Of a DNA stretch of 64,000 bases, positions 36,810 through 49,178 are shown one piece after another. This DNA comes from Jacaranda mimosifolia (taxonomy: Eukaryota; Streptophyta; Magnoliopsida; Lamiales; Bignoniaceae): assembly GCA_018894105.1 (NCBI GenBank), contig CM032131.1, positions 18,829,578 to 18,893,577 on the forward strand, given 5' to 3'. Each line of letters opens with the position of its first letter. The stretch's first letter is position 1. A model generated the notes under the pieces. It ran no database searches. It had not been told where the DNA came from and saw only the letters and a list, made by a program, of their open reading frames with translations. Both the position numbers and the translations under genes were made by a program.

Positions 36810-38600
36810 ATCTCTGCAAGTCAAACAATATGTATACATATGTATATGACAAAAAGAAAAATAAATGAATAACTCTTCAAGAAAATAAGTAAACTGGAGA
36901 TAAACCAGTAAAAATTGGTGAATTCTACATGTTTATAGATTCCATTAAAAGAAAACTCATGAGTACTCATATAGAAGTTTAATTCTAGAATTTATTAACG
37001 TGGCAATCTTAACATCTTTTCAGTAGCACCAATTATTAATTAGTAGCTTAATGGAACATTTTATTTAGCACCACGAGGGATTATATATAATTAAGTTCCC
37101 TCTCTTCAATAGGAATAATTGATAATCCATCTTCACGAAGTACGCCCATTGAGAGTGATTGATCATTACTATCGAAGTGAGAATTGCAAGCTTGAAGCCA
37201 TTACTGGCTTTTTTAAAATAAAATTTACCAGTATTAAAAAATGCTTGCATGTATGATATTCATCTTCTAATTTATTTGTTATTTTTCTTGATTCATCTTT
37301 ATTGACCTTTTTTTTTCACTTTATCAATTATTTAAAGAGGTGAGATTTCAGAAAAAAATAATCCTACAGATACAAAACATGTCTTTAATGCGTAGGAGTA
37401 ATTAGAAAGACAAACAATTGAGCTAATTGGAAATGTCTTCCCTATGAATTTCACTAATAAACATATCTAAACAATCAAGTCTTTAGAAAATTATAGTATG
37501 CATGAGTTCGTATATATGTAGCTCAAATTATATAGCCTAAATCAATTTTTTTCCCTTAAACACATGTTTTTAGTTACACATATATGCATAAGAGCTTGCC
37601 TATGTGTATATATTTATATATAAAATCAAGATTGTAAATTCAATATTTAGTAATGAAGGTTACAATCAAGTTTGAGAGCAGTCACTCCTTTTAGCTTTAT
37701 CAATTTCTTTCTCCTGCCTCTTAATAACTTATTTTTTCTAAAATAAATATATACCAATAGCGTGTTTTCTTATTGTTTCAAAAATCAAGAAATTATTTCC
37801 TCCACCTTCAAATCACAATTGGTATCCCCCTTATTCATTCCCTCCATTGCCTTTTATGGATTTTGGATTTTGTCAATAGAAATAAAAGACAAGTAGAAAA
37901 CAATCTCATCATATTACTCCAAAAAACTTGATTCCTTCATTTAAAAAAAGAAAAGAAAAAATGAGCTTAATTCCTTCATTCCTGAAGAAATTCCATTTGA
38001 GAATTTTTAATTTAGTAGTAGAGTTTTGCAACTAATGTGAATAAGGGTTTTGTTGATTCTCCTATTTTGTAGGTTTTGCTACTGTGATGGAGATGGCGAT
38101 GTCTTTGGTTGATCTATTGAATAATTTTCTATTTTGATTGATTTGTACGAATAATTTCCCCCTTCTCTTTTGAATGAAATTTGAGTGAGGAACTTTATCC
38201 TTTCCTATTGATAAGGGAGAAATTAAATATTCATGTCAATATGGTCGACCCTCCCAAGTGGCTGCCATTATGCTAGACCTTAGCTTGGATGTGTTCAGGT
38301 CAGTTGCCCTCATGTCGGTCCCCCAAGTCTGTATGTCATTAGTATTTGGCCTCACTAGTTCATATCTTTCATGCTAGTTGTTGAAAATTGGCTGCCCTTG
38401 GGTCAATCATTTAAACCCCTTCAGCTATGATCCGAACTCTCTAAGTTGATAAAAAATAATTATTTAATTAAGATATAAAAATAATTCAATAAAATTTTGT
38501 AACAATTAAAAATAAAATGATATATCTGCGTAAATACCCAAAAGAAGAGTTAATATCTTAGTGTAATAATCTATATATGTAAATACAAAAAAATAAAAGA
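36810..38600. other. 3' flank of copy 1 and unassigned spacer
   Basis: About 37130-37340 matches the 3' flank of copy 3 near 58680-58870 (GTGAGAATTGCAAGCTTGAAG; GATATTCATCTTCTAATTTATTTGTT), so the duplication reaches past the gene end. Sequence at 36810-37130 is extra in copy 1. The rest shows no gene; 38230-38450 is less AT-rich and may be an old LTR fragment. Confidence 0.5.
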
Positions 38601-38604
38601 GTTA

Positions 38605-41200
38605 ATACCTTAGTGTATTTGCTTAGCAAATTACCAACCAAAACTTTGATGGACAAGACTCCATACGAAATGTGGTTTGCAGTTAAGTCTTTTATTAAGC
38701 ATCTCAGAATACTTGGCTCTTTGTGTTATATTCATGTTCTTGAAGTAAAAAGAGCCAAGCTTGATTAAAGATTCTAGGTTTGTATCTTTGTTGGATATAG
38801 TAGTCAATCTAAAGGCTATAGAGTTTAGAGTATGAGTTAGAAGAGATTATGGTTGCTAGAAACTTCAAATTTCTTGAGGAAGCATCCTAGAATTGGGAAA
38901 GTCTGTTAATATTCCTACTGGACATATTGCTATTGAAAATGACACTCAAGAACAACAAGCAACTGTAGAAAATAAAGGTTAAAACTTAGAAAATATTGAT
39001 GATATAGTTGTTAGAGGAACAAAGTCTAATTGATATATATGTACAACAGATGTAGTTTGATAGTTGTCGAATAAGTAAGCTATGAAGAGGCCACAAGATC
39101 TTAGGAGTGGAGAGATACAAACATGATCTCTAAAATAGTACATGGTGTCTAGGTGGGAAAAGAACATTTGAGTAAAATAGATGTATAGGTTGAATTTAAA
39201 TCTTGATGATATAAGGCCAAATTAGTTAAGAAGGGTTATTCTCACATGTATGCCTAGGATTTTACAGGAACATTTGCTTTTGTGGCACAACATAAAGACT
39301 ACTTATTGCCCTTGCAGCTAATTACAAAGGCTGGGATGTCCTTGAGGGGGATGTGAAATTAGCCTTCCTAAATGGTTTTTTAAGATGATATCTTTACTGA
39401 ATAGCTATAAGGTTTTATATAGAAATGTAGAAAAAGTTCATTTGCTAAAAAAGTGTTTGTATGGCATGAAGCAATCCACTTGAGCTTGGTATTGCAGAAG
39501 TGATGAAATCTATAAAAGTTGGAATTTCTGAAGAGCTGCAATAATGCTACATTGTTCATGAAGGAGAAACATGGGGATCTTTTAATTATGTCCATGTACA
39601 TAGATGATTTACAAATAATTGGAAGTAATTTTAAGTTAGTGACTTAGTTTAAAGAAGAAATGAAAAGTGTGCTTGAGATGAATGACTTGGGGATGGTTTT
39701 TTCCTTTTTGGGAACTGAAATCTCACAATTAAGCAAGGAATTTGCCTATCCAAAAGAAAAATTTAATGGAAGTTTCGATGAAGTTTAGAATGCAGAATTA
39801 TAAGGAAATGAGCACTGCACCAGTTCCTATTTAAAAACTAAGGCTATGTTTGGTTATATTTTGGCAAAACAATTTAACCAAACATACATCCTTTTCCCCT
39901 CCAAAATGCTAAATTAAGTTTTCCCAAAATACCCTCTTCTATCATTCATTATCCCCAAAACATCCCCATTTTCCAATATATATACATATATATATATATA
40001 TTATTCTTATTATAAAAAATTACTTCAATTCTATTTTTATCCCAAAAACTCAACAAAAGAGCATTGATTTCACCACCACAACAAAAATTGTCTATCCCTA
40101 AAACATAATCAAACATGTCAAAATTCCCCAAAATAATTTTCTAACTAATCCCCAAAACATGAACAAACGTCCATCACATTTTCCAATTCAATTTCACATT
40201 TCCCAACCCCACTTCCAAAACACATAATACAAAACATATAATTTGTAACCAAACATTATCTACGCAATTTAGATGCTAGAAAGAAAGTTGATGCTAACAT
40301 ATATAGAAGCTTTATATGTTATCTTATGTACTTACTAGTCACAAGCTAGATGTGATGTATTCCATAACTTTGTTGCAAAGATTTAGGTAAGCTCCAAGTT
40401 GAAATCATTTCAAAGCTGCCAAAGGTCGCTAAGATGCTTGAAAGGCACTATTAATCTTGAATTTTGTATAAAAAGGTCTCTAAAGTGAAGTTAAAAAGTT
40501 TTGGTAATGGTGACTAGGCTAGCTTCGCTGATGACATGAAAGGTACATGAGGTTTCTACTACACTTTTGGTTTTGGAATTGTGAGTTAGAGTTCAAAAAG
40601 GCAAGAAACAATAGTTCAATCTCCTGTAAAGGCATAATACATTATTAGGGCTTCTATTGCAAATCAAGCTATTTGGTAAAGAAAAATACTGGTGGATTTT
40701 AAGTATCGTCAAGAACATGCTAGACAAATTTTCTATTTGATAGCAAATCAATTGCAGCCATACTGAGGAATCTTGTCTTTTATGAAAAGACAAAGCAGAC
40801 AAAATCAAGTTCTTGAAAGAAGTTGAAAAAGAAGGAGAGATTCATATTGTTTATTATAACTCTAAATAGGAATGAATTAGGCATGTATTTTAAATAAATG
40901 TGTTGCAACTACACTTAGGCATGTATTTAGGCAAACATGCTGCATAATTCAAGGGGAGTAGTTGTTGAGTAGTTGAAAAGGTAGATTTTTGTATTGCATA
41001 TAAAAGCAATGATATATACAAAAAATGTTGAAATTTCTTCTCGATTTTTCTCTGCACATAAAACCACAACCAACATAGTGTATATTAAGTTTGATTACCA
41101 TTACTAATTCTAGTTTATTGAAGAAAATATAGTGAAAAAGCTCCAAAGTTTCCTTCCAAGCAGTGGGAGAAATTCTAACGTGAAGGACCTTTATGTCAAT
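38605..41200 (+). mobile_element. Ty1/copia pol relic with 3' LTR, split by a MITE
   Basis: Decayed fragments appear in pol order. They are the integrase end (38640-38780, TLMDKTPYEMWF, ILGSLCYIHV), an RT start (near 39330-39370, GDVKLAFLNGF), and an RT part with YIDDLQIIGSNF (39598-39634) and a KEEM..VLEMNDLG..FLGTEI pattern. KKVDANIYRSFICYLMYLL (40274-40330) follows the MITE, then an RNase H region (40495-40850, ASFADDMKGT, SKRQETIVQSPVKA). A purine run AAGGGGAGTA near 40950 precedes a probable LTR starting TGTTGAG at 40963. Many stops and frameshifts are present. It is older than the copia element at 51943. Confidence 0.75.
39842..40260. mobile_element. Harbinger-like MITE inside the copia relic
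   Basis: Ends are GGCTATGTTTGGTTATATTT and, inverted, GATAATGTTTGGTTACAAAT. The flanks are TAA on the left and TAC on the right, so the duplication is imperfect. The RT-region fragments resume right after it. It is the uninterrupted relative of the split element at 17427-22036. Confidence 0.75.
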
Positions 41201-41569
41201 AAATTTTCAAAACACTAAACAAGAATGATTTTCATATTATAAACTCAAATCAATTGCAAATTTAAGATAAATTTGAGGCATGAATGGTAAAGAAAAGGAA
41301 AAAATATATGCATGGTCAGCAGGCAAAATGCACAACATTACCTTGTGAAATGCATATATAACTATGTAACCCTATGTGAAATAAATGAAGTCTGAGAACT
41401 ACCTTGTGTTTCTCATAACATAACAAAAAACCACCTAATGGGTAGCATGGGCGGAAAATGCAACTAATAGATAGATATGATGATATGAATTACCTAAAAT
41501 GCTCCTTAGTAAGTCAACTTAATACTACATTGCAAAGCCAATAAGTAAAATATGAATTTCAACAATATA

Positions 41570-44500
41570 ATAAGCTACGGGAGCTTGTTGACCCACCTCG
41601 ATTACCTTGTTGCATTCTTCTCCAAAAATCCTCTTTTTTTGCTTGATCGACTTGATGGTTGGGTTGATATTCAACTCATACATTATGATTTTGGAGTCAA
41701 TTCCTCAAAAATTTGATGCTTTTCAAGTGAAGACGTCTCTATTTCTCTTAGAAACTTTATCAACATGCACTCCCTTTGAGGAAATCATGTGAGATCCAAT
41801 CCTGGTGATTTCCTCTAGGTTCCCAGGCTCTAGCTCGATAGCCTAAGTCTTAGGTTAGCTCAATGCAAGTATCTTCTAGCTTCTTCTTTTTGTCAATTCC
41901 CTTTGGGGATAAGTTGGTGACTGGAATATTTTCTATTGTGCAACATTTTGTTGGGAAATTTTGTAGCCAGAGGTATCTTTTAAAACAATATAGTACTTCC
42001 ACGCTTATTTGTAAACACTTTTCCTTTTCTATCCATGGTGGGAGACTTCATTTTCATGCAGTAGGTTAACACTACAGCTTAGAAATTGATAATTACATAT
42101 GTGTAAAAGATGATGTTGTACACGAATGGGGCATTGACCACAAAGTATTTGACAATTAGAGTTTAGCTCTTTGGGCTAGTGCTGAGTGGGTCCGTGAGGT
42201 AAATAGATACAACAAAACAATGTTAGAACCCTTGAATGCGATAGGAGGAGAGTGAAGAATCTCAAAATGCAATTTCTCCAAGTCCATCTTCTTTAAAGTT
42301 GAGTAAAATATGATGTTGATCGAGGGTAATATGGTCATTCTTAGATATGGGGCATAGAAATATTGCTCAAGTCCTCATCACCGAATGAGATCATCTCCAA
42401 GCTAGTGCAGACATGCAGCATGTTCTATTTCTCAATCCAGCCTTTTGTTCCTCGAGGCTGTGTTCGACATGTGTTGATGAGGACTTGGAATCTCTTCCTA
42501 CTACCCTTTTTGTAATTGTATCAACCATGCCCGTAAGAGGAGGTGCTTATTATTATTCCAAGCATTATGTTGCTTATTTAGGAATAGGCTCCAGGATCGA
42601 TCCCTTTACTAGGGTTGATCAATCTACTACTTAGGCTACTTTTGTTTCTAATTGATGATAAACTTCTTTAGAAAGTATGCTATATGTCATTTGATCTTGT
42701 TGTAAAATTGAAAGTAATTGTTTATGGTTTTTAATAATGGAGAAGTTTTTCATTTCTAGTCTTTTTGGCACTTTTCTTAGCTTTTTGGATATGCGCTCAT
42801 ACTATATGGTGATCAAAATTTCTTTTTTGATCGTATTAAAAGGAGTGTACGTATAAAATATACAAATAGATTTTCTTTTCTCTACGATCAACACTCTTTA
42901 TCTTTTTTCCCCATACCTTTGTTCTCTTGGTTCAAAGCTTTATTCTTCATTTTGTTAATATCCAATTGGGCTATGAATTTATTTGTGAGATTGAGCAGGT
43001 CTTCCATAATGAAAGGTTGTTGGTGAACTAAAGCTTTGGTAAAATCTTTGTACCTCAATCCCAAAAATAATATGTTGATTAAGAACCCAATGCAAGGATT
43101 TTCATTTTCAAGACTTTTATGTCGAATTTTGTCAAAACAATTCCTTAATGATTTTTCGTCATCTTGTTTTACTGTGTGTTGATGGGTGCGAGGCAGCTTA
43201 CTTTCTCTGTTACTTAAAAACTAGTGCAAAAAACTATCATAGAGTTAGTTGTAGGGTGAAGTCAACCTCCCCATACCCAACTTTATGAACCAATTTAAAG
43301 CCACTTCTTAAAGGATGGTGCTAATAGTTTTGCATAGTCATCAGTATGATGACCATGCAACTGAATGATGTGCTCAATTTGAAGGAGATGCTCATTTGGG
43401 TTAGATGGCCTGTCATATTGTGGGAGCCCCATTGGGACCTTCAAATATGCAGTAGTCCACTTTTTGAGAATTTCTTTGTTGTAAGGGGATTCATTTTCTC
43501 TGTGTTTGTGTTAACCAAAACCATAGCCCTAGGAGTTCTAGTCGGAATTCTATAAAGAGAGGTCTTCCAACTCCTAGTAGATTGCTAGACTTGATGAGAA
43601 ACATCTTCCAAGTTGTCGATTTTGGTAGGGTGGTAGTACTTGCTAGACTGCATTCGAGGTTGCTTAACCTTTCATGCATAATGGTTTGTTAGGGTCGAAG
43701 GACCTTTTGCATGGAGTCCATAACTTCGTTCTCAAAGATGTATTTTGCTTGCTTTGCTTAGGTTGATCAAGTTGGATGTTGCATCTGATTGAGATAAGAA
43801 CACTATTGAGTTATCCTCACTTGATGTCAATAGGGAAGTTAGGTAGCAAGTTGTGATGAACATAAAGGTAACGGTTGTTTTTATAGACTGGTGAAAATTT
43901 TGCTGCTAATAACTTATCTAAGTTTAGGTAATGGTCATGGTAACTGATATGGGATAGCCCAGTGAGTTGAGACTAATAACACTCGACTAGGCCAGAAACA
44001 ACCCAATTACTTGTTAAGCCCAACCTATTCTGGGCCAGCCATATTGTTGACCAGATCTTGACCCCACTGGATAGTATTTTTCTTGTAGACCAAGTTATGG
44101 TCAATCATCACCGGAGGTGCCTCATTTAGCCTTCAGCTAAAGAGACTAAAGTACAAAGTTGCACCTTGTCGACCGGAGTTCGTAGTAGTATTTCTCAAAA
44201 GCATTTGCATCGACTAGAGAGGTCAAATTTGGGCGACAGCTCCTCAGCTACATTGAATGTTTTGCTAGGCGACGTGCCTCTACATTAATGGCACATGCCT
44301 CCACAGTATGACCTTTTTCAACCACGCTAGGTTAGTGCGCACCTCCAGTGTACCTCTTTGCCCTGGGTAACTGGAGACAGCGCCACTTGGAATAGTACAC
44401 AAGCTGGAGTAGACTAAAAGGTCCCCAAACAAGGACAATGTCCCTCCATGTACAACAAGAGCATCATAGACATATCAACTACATTGGAAAGACTATAAAT

Positions 44501-45798
44501 ACCCTATCCCAGCCTTCAGCAAGGTTGCCATTCTTACTATCAAAAGCCCTCACTTCGCTGTTTCACTCTCTCGTCGATTATACTGACTTGAACGCCGGAA
44601 TGCCTTAGTCGAGGTGCCCTCAGCTAGCTTGATGTTTGCTAATGGTTGTAGGACTCGACCCTATCATATCACAAAGCATTCTAATCGATCTCCCTTCTAG
44701 TCGATCGCATTGGACTTTAGCCTAATCTATCACCAAACAGCTTAGACCCTCATTAGTGACCATTTGTGCTGGTCGGCCACTACACCCAAGCTTGTCCTAG
44801 TGGTTTTAGAAAGGCACATGTGGTGTTGGACGCGATGGTTTAGTTTGAACATGGTGCCTTTTAGTGTAAACACATATATGTTTACCATTGTCCAGGAATA
44901 CGAGTTCAAGATCACGCAGATTGCATGGATTGATGATGTGATGTTTAGGATTTTAGATCCAATAAGGTTCGGATCTTCATCATGAGGTTGAACCAAGTTG
45001 ACTAGGTGCTTGATTGAGCTAATAAAGCGCATGTCGAACCTGTAGTCAAAATGAGAGCATGTTAGGTTTGTCGATGTGGCCCTCATTTAAAATCCGGCCA
45101 TTTAAAATCCTCTAATGTTTAAATCATGTCGAGTAAAGGGATAGCAGGTTAAAGTACTTAAGCCAATAGTAATTTGAGATAATAAAGTATAATGGTAGCA
45201 TTTATGAGAGCAAGTATTTATAACTAGTGCAAATAAGCTAAAAAGTGTGGTCAAAATGACTTTTTCACTCCTATGAAGATGAATGGCCCCTGTTTGGGGT
45301 CGAAGGGTTATATTAGGTCATTTGTTTGCAGGTGACTAGTAGCATGGGAGGTTGCCTAGTAGGTTGTGTGACTATTAGATGGCAACCTATGACATTTGGT
45401 TTCCAGACAGCGGGCTGGACGTTTGGTAACAGTAGTGCATTGAGCACTAGGTTGGTTTCTTATCTCAGTGAACCATTGGGGCACTATAAACTCGAGCTTT
45501 AAATCTCGTCTATATTCTCAACATTCTGTACATAAATTCCTACAAATGGCGCCATATTGTTGCAAAAAATGAGTGGAGATCATTTCCAAAAATTAATGAA
45601 GTGTTGGGCTTTTGCTCTCAGAACACATTTAAGTAGAGATAAAGCTCTAGAATGATTGCTTAAATGCTTTTTTGGCTATGGGAGTTGGTATCTATATTAA
45701 TTGAATCCTTGTTAGGTTTCACCTAACTTGTGTTGAGGAGCTTCTCTTAGTGGGCTTAAATTGTTAGATTCATAGTCTATATTCTTATTGCCACGTCA
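41570..45798 (-). mobile_element. Ty3/gypsy relic (Tat-like), 5' LTR to start of RT
   Basis: Reading leftwards, the 5' LTR is 45798-45555 (starts TGACGTGGCAATAAG). A degenerate primer site TGGCGCC lies at 45553-45547. A gag fragment (43480-42960) has VKVPMGLPQYDRPSNPNEHL and IIQLHGHHTDDYAK, followed by decayed retropepsin/linker sequence near 42160-42000 (VVNAPFVYNIIF, KMKSPTM). An RT start at 41760-41580 has IMYELNINPTIKSIKQKKRI. These match the gag, protease and RT N-terminus of plant Ty3/gypsy elements of the Tat group. Stops and frameshifts are many. The rest of RT and the 3' LTR are missing at about 41570. Confidence 0.65.
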
Positions 45799-46267
45799 AT
45801 CTTCTATGTACATTAGCAAGTAACTCAATAAGTTTTTGCAATTATTTTTCGATCACTAGTAGGTACATATTAGCGATAATTTTGAACTAATTTAACAACC
45901 ATTTTTTGGTTGCTAATACATACATATTAGAACCCAATTTAATTGAAATTGTTTTTGCAACAATTATTTGGTTTCTTTTATATATATATATATTTTCCTT
46001 TGATGAGTAACTAACTTTTTGGTTACTAAATCATATAAAATGCAATAAGCCTTGCAACAATATTAAAATTGTTGCAATCAATTATTTGTTTGCTAAAAGA
46101 ATAATGTTTAGCAATGATGTTCTATTGTCGCAATGTAGTCTCTAAAACATATTAAATAAGTCACTATTGCAATTGATAACTTGGTTGCTAAAGATACCAT
46201 TTATAGTCGACAAAATTAATTTTTCTTGTAGATATCCTGATCCAGTTTTTATATGCTAAATTTGTCA

Positions 46268-47475
46268 GGCTATGTTTGGTTGCAGATTGCTAATTCATTT
46301 TCCAATTCCCAAAATATAAACAAATAAACCATACACATTTCCTAATCCCACTCCCAAAACACATCTAAAAAGGCTTAAAATACCCTCTTAATTTATTTTG
46401 TACCCATTTTCCAATGTCTCGCCCTATCATTTTTTGTCCCCTACCCAGTCTATATATATACATACATAAATAATTTTAAAATATTTATTTCACCCTACCA
46501 ATCCAACAAAAATGTTATTAATGTGACATTTTGTCTCCTCCCGAAACATAACCGAATAAATAATTTTCTCCCAAAATATTCTCCACTACCACCCAAAATA
46601 CAAACAAACAACAATCACATTCCGCAACCCCACTTTCCAAAAACCATTTTTCTAAAATATTTTGACAAAATGCTCCCATTTACCAATGTTTAAGAAATCG
46701 GACCGGTGAGCGAACCGGCGGCCTTATTGGTTACTGGTTCAATCGGTTCAACTAGTGTGACGTCATAATCATATTTAATATTATATCAAAATATACAAAA
46801 TATAAATATATATATATAAAGGGAAAAAAAATAAAAATTGCCTAATATCATGTAACTTTCTCCAAACTCTAGTCCATAATAATATCCATACATCAATTTA
46901 AAATGTCAAATCATGAAATAAGACTTGCTAGAAAATATCCGTATAGAATTCATTACAACTTATAAAAACAATAAGCACCAACTCAAATAATATAAAAGTT
47001 TCAAATGTAAATAAAAACTAATTTTACAATAACAACAATTGAACAAAGTCACATTTTACAAATTTTCAATCATCATCCGCACTCTTATCAAACCTTGTCA
47101 AATGAACAATATTCATAATATCACCACCATTACTTGAATCATCACATCACAATATTCACAATATTCATAATGAGAAAATAGAAGAAAAAGAAAAAAAGGA
47201 AAAAGAGGATTGAAAATGAAAAAGAGCCGAATATAGTGTGAGCCGAGGACTGTGTTGGTAAGTTACAATGCTTAGGGTTTTTAATTTTTACTTTATATTT
47301 AATTAGTTTTACTTTTTATTAAAAAAAACAGTAATAACCAATTGAACTGGTTTTTTAGTAAATTGGTTTTATATGTCAAATCGAACCGGAATCATGGCCG
47401 GTTCTCGATCGAACTGGTCGAATTGGTCAGTCCGGTTTGGTTTCTCAATCATTGCCATTTACAACCAATCATAGC
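46268..47475. mobile_element. Harbinger-like MITE split by a hAT element
   Basis: Ends are GGCTATGTTTGGTTGC and, inverted, AGCTATGATTGGTTG. The other arm gives the empty site (TATGCTAAATTTGTTTAGCATC near 50190), consistent with a TTA-type target duplication (left now TCA, right TTA). The inside carries the same CCCAAAACATAA and CCACTTTCCAAAA words as the related MITEs. Confidence 0.75.
46684..47454. mobile_element. hAT element nested in the MITE
   Basis: It has a perfect 8-bp duplication CCATTTAC (46676-46683 and 47455-47462). Ends are CAATGTTTAAGAAATCGGAC and, inverted, CAATGATTGAGAAACCAAAC, continuing with CCGG-rich similarity (ACCGGTGAGCGAACCGG against CCGGACTGACC). At 771 bp with no coding sequence it is non-autonomous. 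Confidence 0.92.
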
Positions 47476-47901
47476 TTTAGCATCTTTAATTTTTTGTGTA
47501 GAGATATCGAGTAAGTAATTCGGAAGAGAACATCAATTAATTATGTTGACCAGTTTTATAACCCTAATTGCTCATTCACGTGATGTTTAACAAGAAGCAC
47601 ATGTCACCATGTGATATTTAGATTTACATAGATGGGAGGGCACCAATTGAGTCTGATTTTGAAATTAAGATTGAAACAATTTCTTTGTCAGTTGCAATTA
47701 GAAGAAAAGAGGTTATTGTTAAAAATTTGTACGTGTCAGTGAATCTAGGCCACATCAACCGCACGAAGACCAACAGCTCCGCTCACGCAACCATTTCTTT
47801 GGCCACCTCCCTGCCCAGGTATAAATGTGTTATTTATTAGATTTTTATATCGATTGAGTAAATCAATAATGGTCTTTATATATGATTTTGAAAAATTCTC
47901 A

Positions 47902-49115
47902 CCAAAGTGATCAGGAGCTAGAAATTCTTGAATAATGATTCTTTTGTAAATCACATCAACCATCTCTAGACCTAATGTCCTGCCGCCGCTCGTGTACTTC
48001 GAAATGGCACCACATACTGCCACTCGACCAAATGTATTCATGTTGGCCAATGCCGCCTCCAGTATTTCACCTCTAACATTGTCAAAATATATATCCATGT
48101 CATCGAAGAAGTATCTGCTAGGCCATGTCTCAAGCAAAAAAAAAAAAAAAAAAATTAGAAAAAAAAAACATAGAATCCAATATTGTGAAAAGTAGGCAAA
48201 ATAGCATATGGGTATCAGCTAAAACCTTTTTAGAGCTGACTTGAGATTAGTCTCTTCCTTGTAATTGAATGCATCATCAAAACCAAGCTTCTCCTTAAGC
48301 AAATCAACCTAACTACATGTAACATAATTAATTGTTGCATAATTAATTATATTAGAATCATGCTAATTATTTACTACTTACTAATTTGGTATACCTTTTC
48401 TTGCGTGCCAGCAAATCCAATAACATAGCAACCAAAGAGCTTTGCATATTGTCCAACTAGACTTCCCACAAATCTAGAAACAATTGACACAAACATGCTT
48501 CCTCCCTTCTTTGGCTTGCATATATAAAAAAAATTCCTGCATATGCTGTAAGTCCACTAAATCCTGCAATCAAAATTTTCATGTCTTAATATTCTTTTAA
48601 TTTGTTAAACCATCAATAAATTAAAACAATTATTTTCTCCCATAATAATGTTGCTATTGACTCTCTAAATTTTTTATAAATATTTAAAAAGAAAAACATA
48701 ATTGGATGGACCAACACCAAGATAAGTGGCTTTGATAAAATATCAAAGAATAAGCCTTGGACCAAACTCACCCCCAAAGTTAGCTCAGGAAGTGAGAATT
48801 TTCCAAAATCATATATAAAGACCTCTATTCATTTACTCAATCGATATAAAAATTTAATAAATAACACATATATACCTGGGCGGGGTTGATAGGGGCCGCA
48901 AAAAGTACGGTTTCATGAATGGAACTATTGGTCTTCCTGCGGTTGAGGTGGCCTGGATCGACTGAGACGTACAAATTTTTAACAACAACCTCTTTCCTTC
49001 TAATTGTTACTGACGAAGAAATTGTTTTAGTCTTTATCTCAAAATCAGAATCAGTTGGAACCCTCCCACCTATGTAACCCCTAATTGCTACAAATTTATT
49101 CTTCAGCTCCTCCAT
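47902..49115 (-). pseudogene. 2-alkenal reductase, copy 2, partial, inverted
   Basis: Exon 1, 49115-48876, is an intact 80-codon frame (MEELKNKFVAIRGYIGGRVP ... FAAPINPAQ) with a good GTATAT donor. Exon 2 is missing. Exon 3, 48563-48395, has a frameshift just after its start (run of T) but keeps [20 protein letters not shown]. Exon 4, 48308-48226, is intact (VDLLKEKLGFDDAFNYKEET). Exon 5 starts at 48114 (DIYFDNVRGEILEAALANMN, VAVCGAIS) and is cut at 47902 after APDHFG, where the left inverted arm begins. Loss of exon 2 and of the C-terminal quarter make an active enzyme impossible. It lies wholly within intron 1 of copy 3. Confidence 0.85.
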
Positions 49116-49170
49116 TAATATATATAAATATTACTTATCACAATTGCCAACTGCACCACTTAATTCCCTT

Positions 49171-49178
49171 TTTATATA
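49171..49178 (-). promoter_or_regulatory. TATA box of copy 2
   Basis: TATATAAA on the minus strand, 56 bases before the ATG at 49115, within GCTAACAAGCTATATAAAAA. The same neighbourhood precedes copy 1. Confidence 0.6.

Larger units (their letters stand above)
45385..47901 (+). repeat. Left arm of a large inverted duplication
   Basis: It matches 51345-48797 on the minus strand. Shared in order: GACATTTGGTTTCCAGA, the gypsy LTR and leader, an AT-rich TTGCAATAGTGAC block, CTGATCCAGTTT..TATATGCTAAATTTGT, GAGATATCGAGTAAGTAATT, and the reductase exon 1 with the first part of intron 1, ending TATATGATTTTG.AAAATTCTCAC. This arm additionally holds a MITE with a hAT element (46268-47475). It lacks about 0.9 kb of promoter plus the first 13 codons of exon 1. 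Confidence 0.85.

Noticed and set aside
44742..45086. 114-codon open frame on the minus strand
   Set aside because: It lies in the leader/gag side of the gypsy relic and shows no gag or other motif; the opposite strand is also open for 73 codons.
47280..47460. GGTT/AACC-rich sequence as a coding exon
   Set aside because: It is the right terminal part of the hAT element at 46684-47454.
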